A program made the translations under genes and the position numbers. This document shows, piece after piece, positions 25,107 to 33,858 of a stretch of 64,000 bases of DNA; position 1 is the stretch's first letter; the number at the start of each line of letters is the position of its first letter. The notes under the pieces are model-generated. The model did not search any database. It saw only the letters and a list, made by a program, of their open reading frames with translations, and had not been told where the DNA came from. Source of the DNA: CAVYXA01 sp963846775 (GTDB lineage Bacteria > Verrucomicrobiota > Verrucomicrobiia > Chthoniobacterales > UBA10450); NCBI GenBank assembly GCA_963846775.1, contig CAWJXB010000003.1, positions 124,001 to 188,000 on the forward strand, in the 5' to 3' direction.

Positions 25107-26675
25107 TCACGGCAAGCCGGTGCCAATGTGCGCTTTCACAATCGCGGCATCGGTGGCATTAATCAATCCATTGGCATTCACGTCAGCCGCGAAGTTTGTA
25201 GAATTTACTGCCTCGCCGATGTGCGACTTGCACACGGAAACGTCGGCGGCATTGACAGCGCCGTTGCCGTTCACGTCACCTTGGAGCAAGCTCATGCGAA
25301 CATCCACGTTCACCGGAACGCTGCCAATACCTGAGATGCTGTTGACCCCGTTTAGCCTAACGCTGATGGTTTGCACGTTTGCCACATTCGTAAGGGGGAT
25401 TGTCACAGCGGGTCCACTGATATCGACCACACCCCCATTACTCACCCCGCCGCTGCCAATGGTGGCAGATCCCGATGTGACTTGGGCTTGAGGACTACCG
25501 GTGACTGCGACGCCAGCAGAGAACGTCACCACCATCGTGTAATCATTCGTCGCGCCGTCCGTGCGACATTCGATGCCCGCCGTACCAGTAAGCGGGAGAG
25601 CAATGTCGAAATTACCCGCAGCACCGTGGGCCTTGCGAGAAACAGCGCCCACGGCAAAGACCCGACCGGTATCAAAGACGCGTGTACCGTTGAAATTACC
25701 AAATGTATCGTAGGCGGCGAACAGGTACCTGCCCGTGGAATCAACGGTCAATGCGCCGCTCGCCTGGCCAGACGCGGAAATGGTGCCGATGGATAGAAAA
25801 GTGTTAGCGTTAAAGACATTTATCTCACCATCTGTATGAACTGCGTAGGCCACAAGATCGTCGGAACTAAAGCCGATCTGTCGAGGGTACGGGCCGGTAT
25901 TGAAAGAACCAAGTTCAGCAAAGTCAGAGGTTCGGAATTTCGCGATGTCGTAGTTATTGTTGCCCGAGCCGACTGCGTAACAAATAAAGCTGCCATCGTG
26001 ACTAAGGGTGAGAGCTTGACCATTTGATCCAACTGTTCCGAACGGCGTCTGCATCAGCAAAACGGGAGTTACGCCGGAGATATCATATTTATACATCGTT
26101 GATGGAGAAAGCCCGTAGTCGCCATAATAGAGCGTGTTTCGATCAGGACTGATTTCCAAAGAGCCGCTGTAAATGAAAATGCTAATGCTCGGTCCGGTCG
26201 GGGCACCTGTTGTCGCGTCGATCTGAAATATGTTGTTTTGTCCAAGAACGAACAACCGGTTCTGATTGGCGAAAACGACATCTTGCGGATGCTCTGGAAG
26301 AACAAATGAATTCGTGACCATTCGGGTTTGCGTATCAAAAACCACCACAAAACTCGACGTGCTGGCCGCGATATATGCCTTCAGTCCATCCGGCGAGAAT
26401 GCGAGGTTCGTAGGCCCGGAACCCACAAAGATAGTGCTCTCAACCACCAAGGTATTCGTATTGATGATAGCAACAGCGTTTTGGGATTGAATCGTCGCAT
26501 ATATGTGAGGCTGCGTCGGACTCATGACCAGGGAAGAGGCGCTAAAACTGTACTGCGCTAGGATATCCCCGAATGCGGCATGCGAGTCTTTTGCAAAAAG
26601 CAACGCGGCTATGCCGCATATCAGGTTGGCAATTAACTGTCGAACGAAGGAAGAGATGCTCATTCTAGTTTTCAT
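25107..26675 (-). CDS. Exported beta-propeller protein with dockerin-like C-terminus
   Basis: A 522-residue protein. After a signal peptide (LICGIAALLFAKDSHA) it has a YVTN/NHL-type propeller (TNLAFSPDGLKAYIAAS; VVVFDTQTRMVTNSF; QALTLSHDGSFICYAV) up to about residue 330. Next comes a beta domain shared with two other genes in the window (KAHGAAGNFDIALPL..IECRTDGATNDYTMVVTFS). It ends with two dockerin-type calcium loops (DVNGNGAVNAAD and DVNANGLINATD). Type I dockerins bind cohesins in cellulosomes; here they more likely mark a surface complex of another kind. ATG 26675 begins the signal peptide. Confidence 0.8.
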   Translation of the reverse strand: MKTRMSISSFVRQLIANLICGIAALLFAKDSHAAFGDILAQYSFSASSLVMSPTQPHIYATIQSQNAVAIINTNTLVVESTIFVGSGPTNLAFSPDGLKAYIAASTSSFVVVFDTQTRMVTNSFVLPEHPQDVVFANQNRLFVLGQNNIFQIDATTGAPTGPSISIFIYSGSLEISPDRNTLYYGDYGLSPSTMYKYDISGVTPVLLMQTPFGTVGSNGQALTLSHDGSFICYAVGSGNNNYDIAKFRTSDFAELGSFNTGPYPRQIGFSSDDLVAYAVHTDGEINVFNANTFLSIGTISASGQASGALTVDSTGRYLFAAYDTFGNFNGTRVFDTGRVFAVGAVSRKAHGAAGNFDIALPLTGTAGIECRTDGATNDYTMVVTFSAGVAVTGSPQAQVTSGSATIGSGGVSNGGVVDISGPAVTIPLTNVANVQTISVRLNGVNSISGIGSVPVNVDVRMSLLQGDVNGNGAVNAADVSVCKSHIGEAVNSTNFAADVNANGLINATDAAIVKAHIGTGLP

Positions 26676-27061
26676 GGCGGTACGAGTCGCGTTTACACCA
26701 ACTCGTCGTACAGGGTCAAGCACAAACTCTCGTCTGAGCGTAAAAAGAGGCGGAAGAGGCGGTACACCTACAGCGAAAGCTAACGCTTTGAGGCAGGGTC
26801 ACTCTCGGAGAAGTTGCCTAGCCTTCGCGACAATGGCTTTCGCGTTCGCGACGGCTTCCAGCTCGGTATACGCACAGCGACCGTCATGGTGACGCATCGG
26901 AGATCACGCAGGTCGCCAGGATGATCTTTAAAAATGGTCAGGGTCGAGACTTCGTAAGCGTAGATGAAGCGCACAGAGCTTTAGACTGGTTGCCGAGGCG
27001 TAGCTCACAACGTTGGCGGTGCAATTTAAAAATGTCCGGCTTCGCTGCGCTACGCCGCGAC
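26676..27061. other. Intergenic stretch without a recognised gene
   Basis: 386 bases between the dockerin protein gene and the tmRNA gene. Frames on both strands have no family signature. The part from 26911 to 27060 codes for a basic peptide in one frame, but with no start signal or domain. I see no tRNA, terminator with U-tract or further heptamer run. Confidence 0.5.
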
Positions 27062-27083
27062 AGCCCCGAAAGCTTTCGGGGCT
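27062..27083. terminator. Perfect 22-bp palindrome at the tmRNA 3' end
   Basis: AGCCCCGAAAG followed by CTTTCGGGGCT, a perfect palindrome whose last base is the tmRNA discriminator position. It lies where a transcription stop or a processing hairpin is expected, though no U-tract follows. The same CGAAAGCTTTCG core occurs near 16110, and a variant near 33810. Confidence 0.55.
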
Positions 27084-27437
27084 GGAGGCGAGGGGAGTTG
27101 AACCCCTGTCCTCGTCGCTCTCCGCGCAAACATCTACATGTTTATCCGGCGTTAAGGTTTAAGGAGCCGACGTTGCACCGGCGCACTGCCGTCTCCCGAG
27201 CATCCACGAATTTCCTTCACCGTCCGGCGCGGTCGCTCCGCCGTCCGATTAGCCTGCTGTCCACGTTTGGCGCCGTAGCAGGCGTCCAGCTCCAAACGTC
27301 ACGGTCAATTAAGCCGCGAGAGCGAGATCTTGGTGATCTGCGTTTATTTGTTTTGGTCCGGTTTTTAACGAGGCCAACGAACCATCCTCGACATGCCGCC
27401 TGCGCTTCCAACGATGAGTCGAAGCCAGTGCGCCCCC
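27083..27437 (-). ncRNA. ssrA: Transfer-messenger RNA (tmRNA)
   Basis: About 355 nt. The 5' end GGGGGCGCACTGGCTTCGAC and the 3' end (T-arm GGGGTTCAACTCCCC, then TCGCCTCCA) pair as a 7-bp acceptor stem with a G3-U pair, the identity element for alanyl-tRNA synthetase. CCA is not encoded. The tag frame reads ADHQDLALAA followed by TAA (27311-27343), so stalled proteins would receive a tag ending in LALAA for ClpXP-type degradation. The RNA rescues ribosomes stalled on broken mRNAs together with SmpB. Confidence 0.93.
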
Positions 27438-27447
27438 TTTGACAGAA

Positions 27448-27476
27448 AAGATACCACATCGCTGAGCGGGTGTAAA
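27448..27476 (-). promoter_or_regulatory. Sigma-70-type promoter of the tmRNA gene
   Basis: On the minus strand TTTACA and TATCTT are separated by exactly 17 bp, and the mature tmRNA 5' end lies 10 bases after the -10 box. This spacing would give a short 5' leader removed by RNase P. Confidence 0.75.
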
Positions 27477-27614
27477 TCTCTGGGCCGGTGCTGGGTCGAG
27501 AGATCGCGCCTATGGCGAACGACTCACAGTTTCAGTTGTCTCTTAAACAAAAAGCTTCCCAAACAGCACCCGGGCGTGCTATAGCTTTTATAACCTCTAT
27601 AATCAAATCGTCAC

Positions 27615-28061
27615 ATGAACTCCCGTCTCTTGCTCAAGATTGCTTATCACTGCGCTCTGCTTCTCGCTTGCCTCACCCTGAGCGCTCGCCCGCAACCGCC
27701 GGTCGTCCTCACTCCGGGCGAAAACGATTTGGTCGTGCTCAACGGTTGCGTCATCTCGGCTTGCAATTATCTGGCCGTGGTCAAAGCCCACCACGGACTG
27801 GAGGAAAATTTCTGGGCGAAAATTCTCCTCGTTCGCTATCGCGATCATGCGGCGGGCCACGCCTATTGCGTGTGGGAAACGGACGGCACGATCTACGGAT
27901 ACGATCGCAACGCCGGGTCATTCCCGATTCCGGTTTACACCCGCGATTCCCGCTCCATCGCCATCGTCCTCGCCCAGGAGCTTTCCAAAGTGATGAACGA
28001 ACCACTCGCCGTCGAAAACGCCGAATTCGTCGAATCAAGCCAGAAGGTGTTCAAATATTAG
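27615..28061 (+). CDS. Small secreted protein of unknown function
   Basis: A 148-residue protein with a signal peptide (LLLACLTLSARP). The mature part holds a Cys (NGCVISACNYLAVVKAHHG) and a later His (AAGHAYCVWE) followed by DGTIYGYDRNAGS. This order faintly recalls papain-like cysteine peptidases or transglutaminases, but I do not assign it. A TATAAT box at 27598-27603 sits only 11 bp before the ATG, which hints at a nearly leaderless transcript. It is divergent from the tmRNA gene. Confidence 0.6.
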   Translation: MNSRLLLKIAYHCALLLACLTLSARPQPPVVLTPGENDLVVLNGCVISACNYLAVVKAHHGLEENFWAKILLVRYRDHAAGHAYCVWETDGTIYGYDRNAGSFPIPVYTRDSRSIAIVLAQELSKVMNEPLAVENAEFVESSQKVFKY

Positions 28062-28139
28062 GGCGGTGCAACCCCGCCGAGTCGGCCGGATACGCGTGTG
28101 TTCCCACTTCGCGGCAATCTGTTGGATCCGCGGTCGTTA

Positions 28140-31100
28140 TTACCCGCAGCCTTGGCTGGTTCCACACTCAGTGCAGACGCCGCAGGCACCCGCGCGAATC
28201 ACCTTATTGCTGCCGCACACGCTACAGGTGATGTCCATGAACATGCTGCCGAGGGCTTCCTGGACGCGGTCGGCGTGACTGTGGCCGTTGCCCGCAACGG
28301 CGGGTAAACCTTCATTCATTGCGTGGCCGGTGATTACGTCGATCAATTCTTTTTCGCCGGTCCGAGGCAGGTCATGGACGGGCCGGTTCACGGCTTTTTT
28401 CTCGATCTCGGCGATCTCTTTCATTGGCAGCTCGGGCTGGCCGCGGTTAGGTGAGGTGGCTTCCTTATAACCTTTGATGAACTGGCAGCCGAGCCAGCGA
28501 AACACGTAATCGGTAATGCTGGTGGCGGAGCGGATATCGGGATTTTTGGTGAACCCGCTCGGCTCGAACCGTTGATAGGCGAATTTTCTGACCAGGCTCT
28601 CGAGCGGCACGCCGTATTGCAACGACACCGAGGTGAGCGTGCCGATCGTGTCCATGAGGCCACCGATGGTGCTCCCTTCCTTCGACATTTGGATGAACAA
28701 CTCGCCCGGCTGGCCGTCCTCGTAGAGGCCGACGGTGATATAACCTTCGTGACCAGCGATGTCGAACTTGTGCGTGAGCGACATCCGCGTGTCGGGCATG
28801 CGATGGCGTAATGGCTTGTCCAGTTTGCCGCGCAACATCGACAATTCTTCTTCGAGCTCGACGATGCGTTGCTGGAGTTCGGCGGGCTCGACCATCACGT
28901 CGGCACCGGCGCGGGCGGCGTCAGCCGAGCCCATGTCTTTGGTCTTGCGCGTGTTCAACGGCGCGGATCGCTTCGAGTTTTCGCGATAAATGGCGATCGA
29001 TTTCAACCCGAGCCGCCATCCTTCGATGTAAGCGTTCGCGATATCATCGACAGTGGCCGATTCCGGCAGATTCACGGTCTTGGAAATGGCTCCGCTCAGG
29101 AACGGTTGCGCGGCGGCCATCATCCGCAGATGGGCCATGTAATTAAGGCTGCGCTGGCCTTTGAACGGCTTGAATGCGCAATCGAAAATCGGGAGATGCT
29201 CCGGTTTCAAGCCAGACCGTAGACGCGACGCCTCGTCGCGTTCCTTGCCGGCTTCGCCATTCAGCGGCGAGGCGGCGCTGCCACCTTCCACGTCTTCGAT
29301 GGTGTCGAACTCGTCGATATGGGCGGTGATCCGCTCGATCTCCTGTGAATTGTAACCGAGTTTTTCCAGCGCGGGCTTAACCGTTTGGTTAACGATTTTC
29401 AACATGCCGCCGCCGGCGAGCAGTTTGTATTTCACCAGCGCGATGTCCGGCTCGATTCCGGTCGTGTCGCAATCCATCAGAAAACTGATTGTGCCGGTGG
29501 GAGCGAGCACTGTGACCTGGGCATTGCGATAACCGTGGCGTTTGCCCAACTCAGCCGCGCTGTTCCAAGTTTCGCGCGCTTCCTGTTTTAAATGGACGAA
29601 CTCATCCGTGTCCGGGATTTCGTTCACGGCGCACCGGTGGAGATCGATCACTTCCTGCATCGCGGCGACGTTGTTTTTCGAAACCGGTTTTGGCACACCA
29701 CTGCACCGAGCGTCGCGATAACCGGGGAATGGTCCGAGCACGCGCGCCATTCGCGCGCTTTGCTCGTAGGCTTCGCCGGTCATGATCGACGTCACCGCGC
29801 CGCACAGCGCCCGGCCTTCGACGCTGTCGTACCCGTATCCGTAGCTCATGATAAGCGAGCCGAGATTGGCGTAACCGAGCCCAAGCGTCCGGTAAATGTG
29901 CGAGTTCTCGGCGATTTCCTTGATTGGGTAACTGGCGTTATCGACAATGATCTCCTGCGCGGTAATGAACACGCGCACCGCCGCCTTGAATCGCTCGACA
30001 TCGAACGCGCCATCCGCGTCCTTAAACTTCATCAAATTGAGCGACGCCAGATTGCACGCGGTATTGTCGAGGAAAAGGTACTCCGAGCAGGGATTCGTTG
30101 AATTTTGTCGATCTGTTCCTTTGCAGGTGTGCCATTTGTGGATGGTGGTATCGAACTGCATCCCGGGATCGCCGCAGACGTATGTGCCCTCCGCGATTTT
30201 GCGCAGCAACGTGCGGGCCTCCTTTTTCTCGCACAGTTGACCGTCGGTCACGCGGCGCGTCCACCATTCGCGGCCTTCGAGCGCGGCTTCCATGAATTCG
30301 TCGCTTACGCGCACGCTCAGGTTTTCGTTTTGATACATGACCGAACCGTATGCGTCGCCGTTGTAGCTGCCGTCATAGCCTTGCTCGATCAGCGCCCACG
30401 CTTTTTTCTCCTCCTTCTGTTTCGCGTCGATGAACTCCTCGATGTCGGGATGCCAATCCTTGAGCGTGTTCATCTTCGCCGCGCGGCGGGTTTTGCCGCC
30501 GCTTTTCACCACGTTCGCGACCTGATCGTAAACTTTAAGGAATGAAAGTGGCCCGCTCGGTTTGCCGCCACCGCTCAACTTTTCTCTGGTCGATCTCAAC
30601 GTGGATAGATCGCTGCCGGTGCCGCTGCCGTATTTGAACAGCATCGCCTCGCTCGTGGCCAGACGCATGATGTCTTCCATCGTGTCGTTCACGCTCTGGA
30701 TGAAACAGGCGCTGCCCTGCGGATATTCGTATTGTGTCGGGGCGCGCTCGGCCTGGCCGGTCTCGCGATTGTAAAAATAATTTCCCGCGCCGGCGTTCCG
30801 GCCTACGCCGTATTCGTGATAGAGGCCGACATTAAACCAGACCGGTGAATTGAACGCGCCGTGCTGATTCAGGCAAAGCCAGGTCAATTCGTCGTAAAAA
30901 ATCCGCGCCGATTCCGCATCGGCAAAATAACCGTCCGCGATTCCCCAGTCGGTGATTGTCCGCGTTACCCTATGAATGAGCTGCCGCACCGAAGTTTCGC
31001 GTCCGGCTTTGGCCGGATCCGTCCCGTGCGCGAGATCGCCATAGAAATATTTCGAGACCGCGATCTTGGTCGCCAGCGCGCTCCAACTTTTCGGGACCTC

Positions 31101-31325
31101 GACGTTCTCCTGCTTAAAAATGACCTTCCCGCTATCGTCCGCGATCTCAGCTATTCGGCGTTCCCATTCGATTTCGTCAAACGGTCTTACTGCCGGACTA
31201 CTGAAAACTCGCTCGAATTGCAGCCCGGCAGTCTTCCTTTTTGGCGTGCGCTTGGCGTGGCGCTCCGCCAATTTAGCTCCTTTCCTGAGGGATGCGGGTG
31301 TGATTCCGGGCTTGAGTTGGATCAT
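28140..31325 (-). CDS. nrdJ: Vitamin B12-dependent (class II) ribonucleoside-diphosphate reductase
   Basis: A 1061-residue enzyme that makes deoxynucleotides with adenosylcobalamin as radical source, with or without oxygen. Family signatures are visible: NQHGAFNSPVWFNVG, SACFIQSVNDTMEDI, the finger-loop region NPCSEYLFLDNTACNLASLNL, PTGTISFLMDCDTTGIEP, and a Cys-rich zinc-ribbon tail (CSVCGSNK..CGVCTECGTSQGCG) that is typical of NrdJ and carries the redox-active cysteines. No class I reductase is in the window. It is monocistronic. Its leader carries a repeated 8-mer pair (31346-31407) but no B12 riboswitch that I can recognise. Confidence 0.95.
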   Translation of the reverse strand: MIQLKPGITPASLRKGAKLAERHAKRTPKRKTAGLQFERVFSSPAVRPFDEIEWERRIAEIADDSGKVIFKQENVEVPKSWSALATKIAVSKYFYGDLAHGTDPAKAGRETSVRQLIHRVTRTITDWGIADGYFADAESARIFYDELTWLCLNQHGAFNSPVWFNVGLYHEYGVGRNAGAGNYFYNRETGQAERAPTQYEYPQGSACFIQSVNDTMEDIMRLATSEAMLFKYGSGTGSDLSTLRSTREKLSGGGKPSGPLSFLKVYDQVANVVKSGGKTRRAAKMNTLKDWHPDIEEFIDAKQKEEKKAWALIEQGYDGSYNGDAYGSVMYQNENLSVRVSDEFMEAALEGREWWTRRVTDGQLCEKKEARTLLRKIAEGTYVCGDPGMQFDTTIHKWHTCKGTDRQNSTNPCSEYLFLDNTACNLASLNLMKFKDADGAFDVERFKAAVRVFITAQEIIVDNASYPIKEIAENSHIYRTLGLGYANLGSLIMSYGYGYDSVEGRALCGAVTSIMTGEAYEQSARMARVLGPFPGYRDARCSGVPKPVSKNNVAAMQEVIDLHRCAVNEIPDTDEFVHLKQEARETWNSAAELGKRHGYRNAQVTVLAPTGTISFLMDCDTTGIEPDIALVKYKLLAGGGMLKIVNQTVKPALEKLGYNSQEIERITAHIDEFDTIEDVEGGSAASPLNGEAGKERDEASRLRSGLKPEHLPIFDCAFKPFKGQRSLNYMAHLRMMAAAQPFLSGAISKTVNLPESATVDDIANAYIEGWRLGLKSIAIYRENSKRSAPLNTRKTKDMGSADAARAGADVMVEPAELQQRIVELEEELSMLRGKLDKPLRHRMPDTRMSLTHKFDIAGHEGYITVGLYEDGQPGELFIQMSKEGSTIGGLMDTIGTLTSVSLQYGVPLESLVRKFAYQRFEPSGFTKNPDIRSATSITDYVFRWLGCQFIKGYKEATSPNRGQPELPMKEIAEIEKKAVNRPVHDLPRTGEKELIDVITGHAMNEGLPAVAGNGHSHADRVQEALGSMFMDITCSVCGSNKVIRAGACGVCTECGTSQGCG

Positions 31326-31639
31326 GTTTTGAGAGGGGTTGAGGTTGTGAATTGTAGTTAATATTGGTGAACAGCCAAGGCCAACAACCTGTGAATTCCG
31401 GTGAACAACAAGTAATAGCGTAGCCGTTCGGGCGGAAATACAATATGCAGGGCACGGCGCTCCCCGTGCAAGCTTTTAATTGTAACATTTTTTGCTCAGG
31501 AGGCTTCAAATTTCAGTGTTCAGGCTTCAGCTCGCGCAGTCCGGTAAATTTCGTCTGAACCCGAGTCCTGAATCCTAAAACGCCAAGTGTCGTCCTGGCA
31601 TTCATCCTGCGGCGGAATTCGGCGCTCTCCTTTCCCCAC
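31326..31639. promoter_or_regulatory. Divergent intergenic region upstream of nrdJ
   Basis: 314 bases between the starts of nrdJ (minus) and a TPR membrane protein (plus). It contains a motif made of TGTGAATT and GGTGAACA twice (31346-31373 with a 12-base gap, 31390-31407 with a 2-base gap). A hairpin GCACGGCGCTCCCCGTGC lies near 31451, and a heptamer run of the nnnTTCA type (GGCTTCA, AATTTCA, GTGTTCA, GGCTTCA) near 31503-31530. No B12-box of a cobalamin riboswitch was seen. Confidence 0.45.
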
Positions 31640-33340
31640 ATGCCATCAAACGATCTCGCTGTTTTCTCCCGGCCGCCGATCGAACGATTCAGATTGGGTG
31701 CTGCGCTTTTGGTTTTGAGCGCAGTCATTGCCTATTTGCCGGCGATCAATGCTGGATTCATCTGGGACGACAATCTTTTGCTGATCGCGAACCGGCAAAT
31801 GGAAGGCGTTTCCGGGCTGAACCAAATCTGGCTTGGAAAAAATTCGTGCGACTACACGCCACTAACCCTAACGATCTTTTGGTTGGAACACGCGCTTTGG
31901 GGCAACACACCGACGGGCTATCACGTCGTTAACATTTTGTTGCACGCGCTCGCCGCCGGATTGTTGTGGCGAAACCTGTCGATCTTACGGATTCGCGGTT
32001 CGTGGCTAGCCGCGCTGTTGTTTGTGATTCATCCCGTCAACGTCGCATCGGTCGCGTGGATCGCGGAGCTGAAGAACACGCTTTCGGCGGTATTGTTTTT
32101 TGCATCGCTCCTGGCGTTTCTGATCTGGCAAGAGCGGCCAAACGAACGGCTCTACGCTGTGTCCATCGCACTGTTCGCGCTGGCTGGGCTGAGCAAAGGT
32201 GCTGTCGTTAGTCTGCCCATTGTCCTTTGCCTCTGCATACTTTGGAGGAACGGAAAGATCACCGGTCGCGACTTTTTCCGGGTGACGCCGTTCGTGCTCG
32301 TCGCCATCGCGGTTGCATTCCTCACGATTCGTTACCAAACGCGGGCGCCCGATTACGGATTATTCTCCTTCGATCCTCTTTCCCGTCTCGTCCGCGCCGG
32401 AACCGTGGTGTGGCTATACCTGGGCGAGATTTTTTGGCCGACCAAGTTGAGTCCGATGATCGCGCAATGGCAGCCAAACCTTCACTTCCCGATAACGTAT
32501 CTCCCGGCCGTTTTTCTCGTCATACTGCTGGCCATCCTTTTCTGGAACCGCAAAAGCTGGGGCGGTCCACCGCTGTTCGTTTCCGGCTACTATCTTTTGA
32601 TGCTGCTGCCAGTGCTCGGCTTGGTCTGGATGGCATTGCAGCAGGAAGCATCGTATGCGGATTGGTGGCAATATCTCGCCGCCCCCGGAATTTTTGCCGG
32701 AATCGCGGCCGGATTCTGCGCGCTATCAGATCGGCTCAAAACCGTGCGCGTTTCTCTCTATGCCATGCTGTGTGTCGCACTGTCGATGCTGATGGTCCAG
32801 ACGTGGCGGCGAGGCGCTATTTATGGATCGATGGAGAGCTATTGCCGTGCAGTCCTCGCCGAGAATTCACATGCGTGGGCATTGCAAACGAATCTGGGAG
32901 TTGTCCTCGCCCAACGCGGCGAATTTGAGCAAGCGATCGCGCACCATCGTCAGGCCCTGCAGGAGAATCCACGGTACATGCAGGCGCATAACAATCTCGG
33001 CAACGCCTTGCAGGCGTTGGGGAATTTGCGCGAAGCCGAATCCGAATTCCGCTCCGCGTTACAGCTCAGCCCGTCCAATCCGATCGTGCTGGCCAACCTG
33101 GCTGACACTTGTTTTGCCGAAGGAAAAATCGGCGAAGCGTTGGCCGCCGATGCGGAGGCGATCAGGATGGATCGTTACAATCCGCAGCGTTACACCGAGT
33201 TCGGGTTAAAGCTCGCGGCCAACAAACAGTTTGAGCAAGCGATCGTTTGCTTCAGAAATGCGCTTGTGCTGGCCCCGAATGATGTTGCGAACCAGGCATA
33301 TCTGTCGCGCGCGCTGGCGGACTCGCGCCGTCAACCGTAG
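31640..33340 (+). CDS. Polytopic membrane protein with C-terminal TPR repeats (GT-C glycosyltransferase-like)
   Basis: A 566-residue protein. The first 390 residues form about ten membrane helices with the pattern of TMTC / O-mannosyltransferase-like proteins: a first-loop acidic pair (FIWDDNLLL), DYTPLTLTIFWLEHALWG, YHVVNILLHALAA and FVIHPVNVASVAWIAELKNTLS. The last 150 residues are TPR repeats (ALQTNLGVVLAQRGEFEQAIAHHRQALQENP and following). Such proteins are thought to transfer sugars from lipid carriers, but the acceptor is unknown. It stands alone between nrdJ and yjbQ. Confidence 0.78.
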   Translation: MPSNDLAVFSRPPIERFRLGAALLVLSAVIAYLPAINAGFIWDDNLLLIANRQMEGVSGLNQIWLGKNSCDYTPLTLTIFWLEHALWGNTPTGYHVVNILLHALAAGLLWRNLSILRIRGSWLAALLFVIHPVNVASVAWIAELKNTLSAVLFFASLLAFLIWQERPNERLYAVSIALFALAGLSKGAVVSLPIVLCLCILWRNGKITGRDFFRVTPFVLVAIAVAFLTIRYQTRAPDYGLFSFDPLSRLVRAGTVVWLYLGEIFWPTKLSPMIAQWQPNLHFPITYLPAVFLVILLAILFWNRKSWGGPPLFVSGYYLLMLLPVLGLVWMALQQEASYADWWQYLAAPGIFAGIAAGFCALSDRLKTVRVSLYAMLCVALSMLMVQTWRRGAIYGSMESYCRAVLAENSHAWALQTNLGVVLAQRGEFEQAIAHHRQALQENPRYMQAHNNLGNALQALGNLREAESEFRSALQLSPSNPIVLANLADTCFAEGKIGEALAADAEAIRMDRYNPQRYTEFGLKLAANKQFEQAIVCFRNALVLAPNDVANQAYLSRALADSRRQP

Positions 33341-33371
33341 CCTTCTACATCGCCCAACGCTAAGATTCGGC

Positions 33372-33791
33372 ATGCGCGTCCATCATGACCGATTCGAAGT
33401 CGCTACCAAAGGCAAAGGCACATATGAGATCACGGATGAAGTCGAGCGTAAGATCGACAAGTCCAGCGTGCGCAGTGGGATCGTCACAGTATTCGTTCAG
33501 CATACGAGTTGCAGTTTGATCATCATGGAAAACGCCGATCGGACGGCACGAACAGATCTGGAAGAATTTTTCGAGCGCCTCGTGCCGGAAGAGACCGATT
33601 ATTTCGTCCACACGGCCGAAGGCGGTGACGACAGCACTTCGCACATCCGGATGGCCCTAACGCGCACGAGCGAAAGCGTCCCGATTGTCGATGGACAAAT
33701 GCAACTCGGCACATGGCAGGGCATTTTCCTCTTTGAACACCGCCGCGCGCCCCACCGGCGCAGAGTCTGCCTCACAATCATCGGCGAATGA
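33372..33791 (+). CDS. YjbQ family protein (UPF0047)
   Basis: A 139-residue protein of the YjbQ fold: TVFVQHTSCSLIIMENAD, HIRMALTRTSESVPIVDGQMQLGTWQGIFLFEHR and a basic end. The family has weak thiamine-phosphate synthase activity in some members; its true role is not settled. Translation from ATG 33372 fits the family N-terminus, while the frame before it overlaps the preceding gene and is not conserved. The gene converges on a beta-lactamase-fold gene with a short palindrome between. Confidence 0.9.
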   Translation: MRVHHDRFEVATKGKGTYEITDEVERKIDKSSVRSGIVTVFVQHTSCSLIIMENADRTARTDLEEFFERLVPEETDYFVHTAEGGDDSTSHIRMALTRTSESVPIVDGQMQLGTWQGIFLFEHRRAPHRRRVCLTIIGE

Positions 33792-33794
33792 TTG

Positions 33795-33833
33795 TCGATC
33801 CTGTAGCGGCCCCGAAGGCTTTCGGGGTCGCAA
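33795..33833. repeat. Short palindrome between convergent genes
   Basis: CCCCGAAGGCTTTCGGGG inside a larger GTAGCGGC..tract. It has the core of the perfect palindrome at 27062 and may work as a two-way transcription stop for yjbQ and the hydrolase gene. Confidence 0.55.
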
Positions 33834-33858
33834 GCTTTGCGCCCAAGAAGGGCGATGG

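Noticed and set aside
27083..27437. Integration of an island at the tmRNA 3' end
   Set aside because: I looked for a second copy of the 3'-terminal tmRNA sequence in the 20-27 kb region and found none, and there is no integrase gene.
26921..27442. Long + strand frame across the tmRNA and its flank
   Set aside because: It overlaps the tmRNA in antisense and has basic, low-information composition typical of shadow frames.
27217..27459. Open reading frame over the tmRNA gene
   Set aside because: It runs through the tmRNA acceptor and tag parts in a different frame and has no protein family pattern; the RNA explains the sequence.
31326..31639. Cobalamin riboswitch upstream of the B12-dependent reductase
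   Set aside because: No B12-box-like segment or multi-stem core was found in the 314-base leader.
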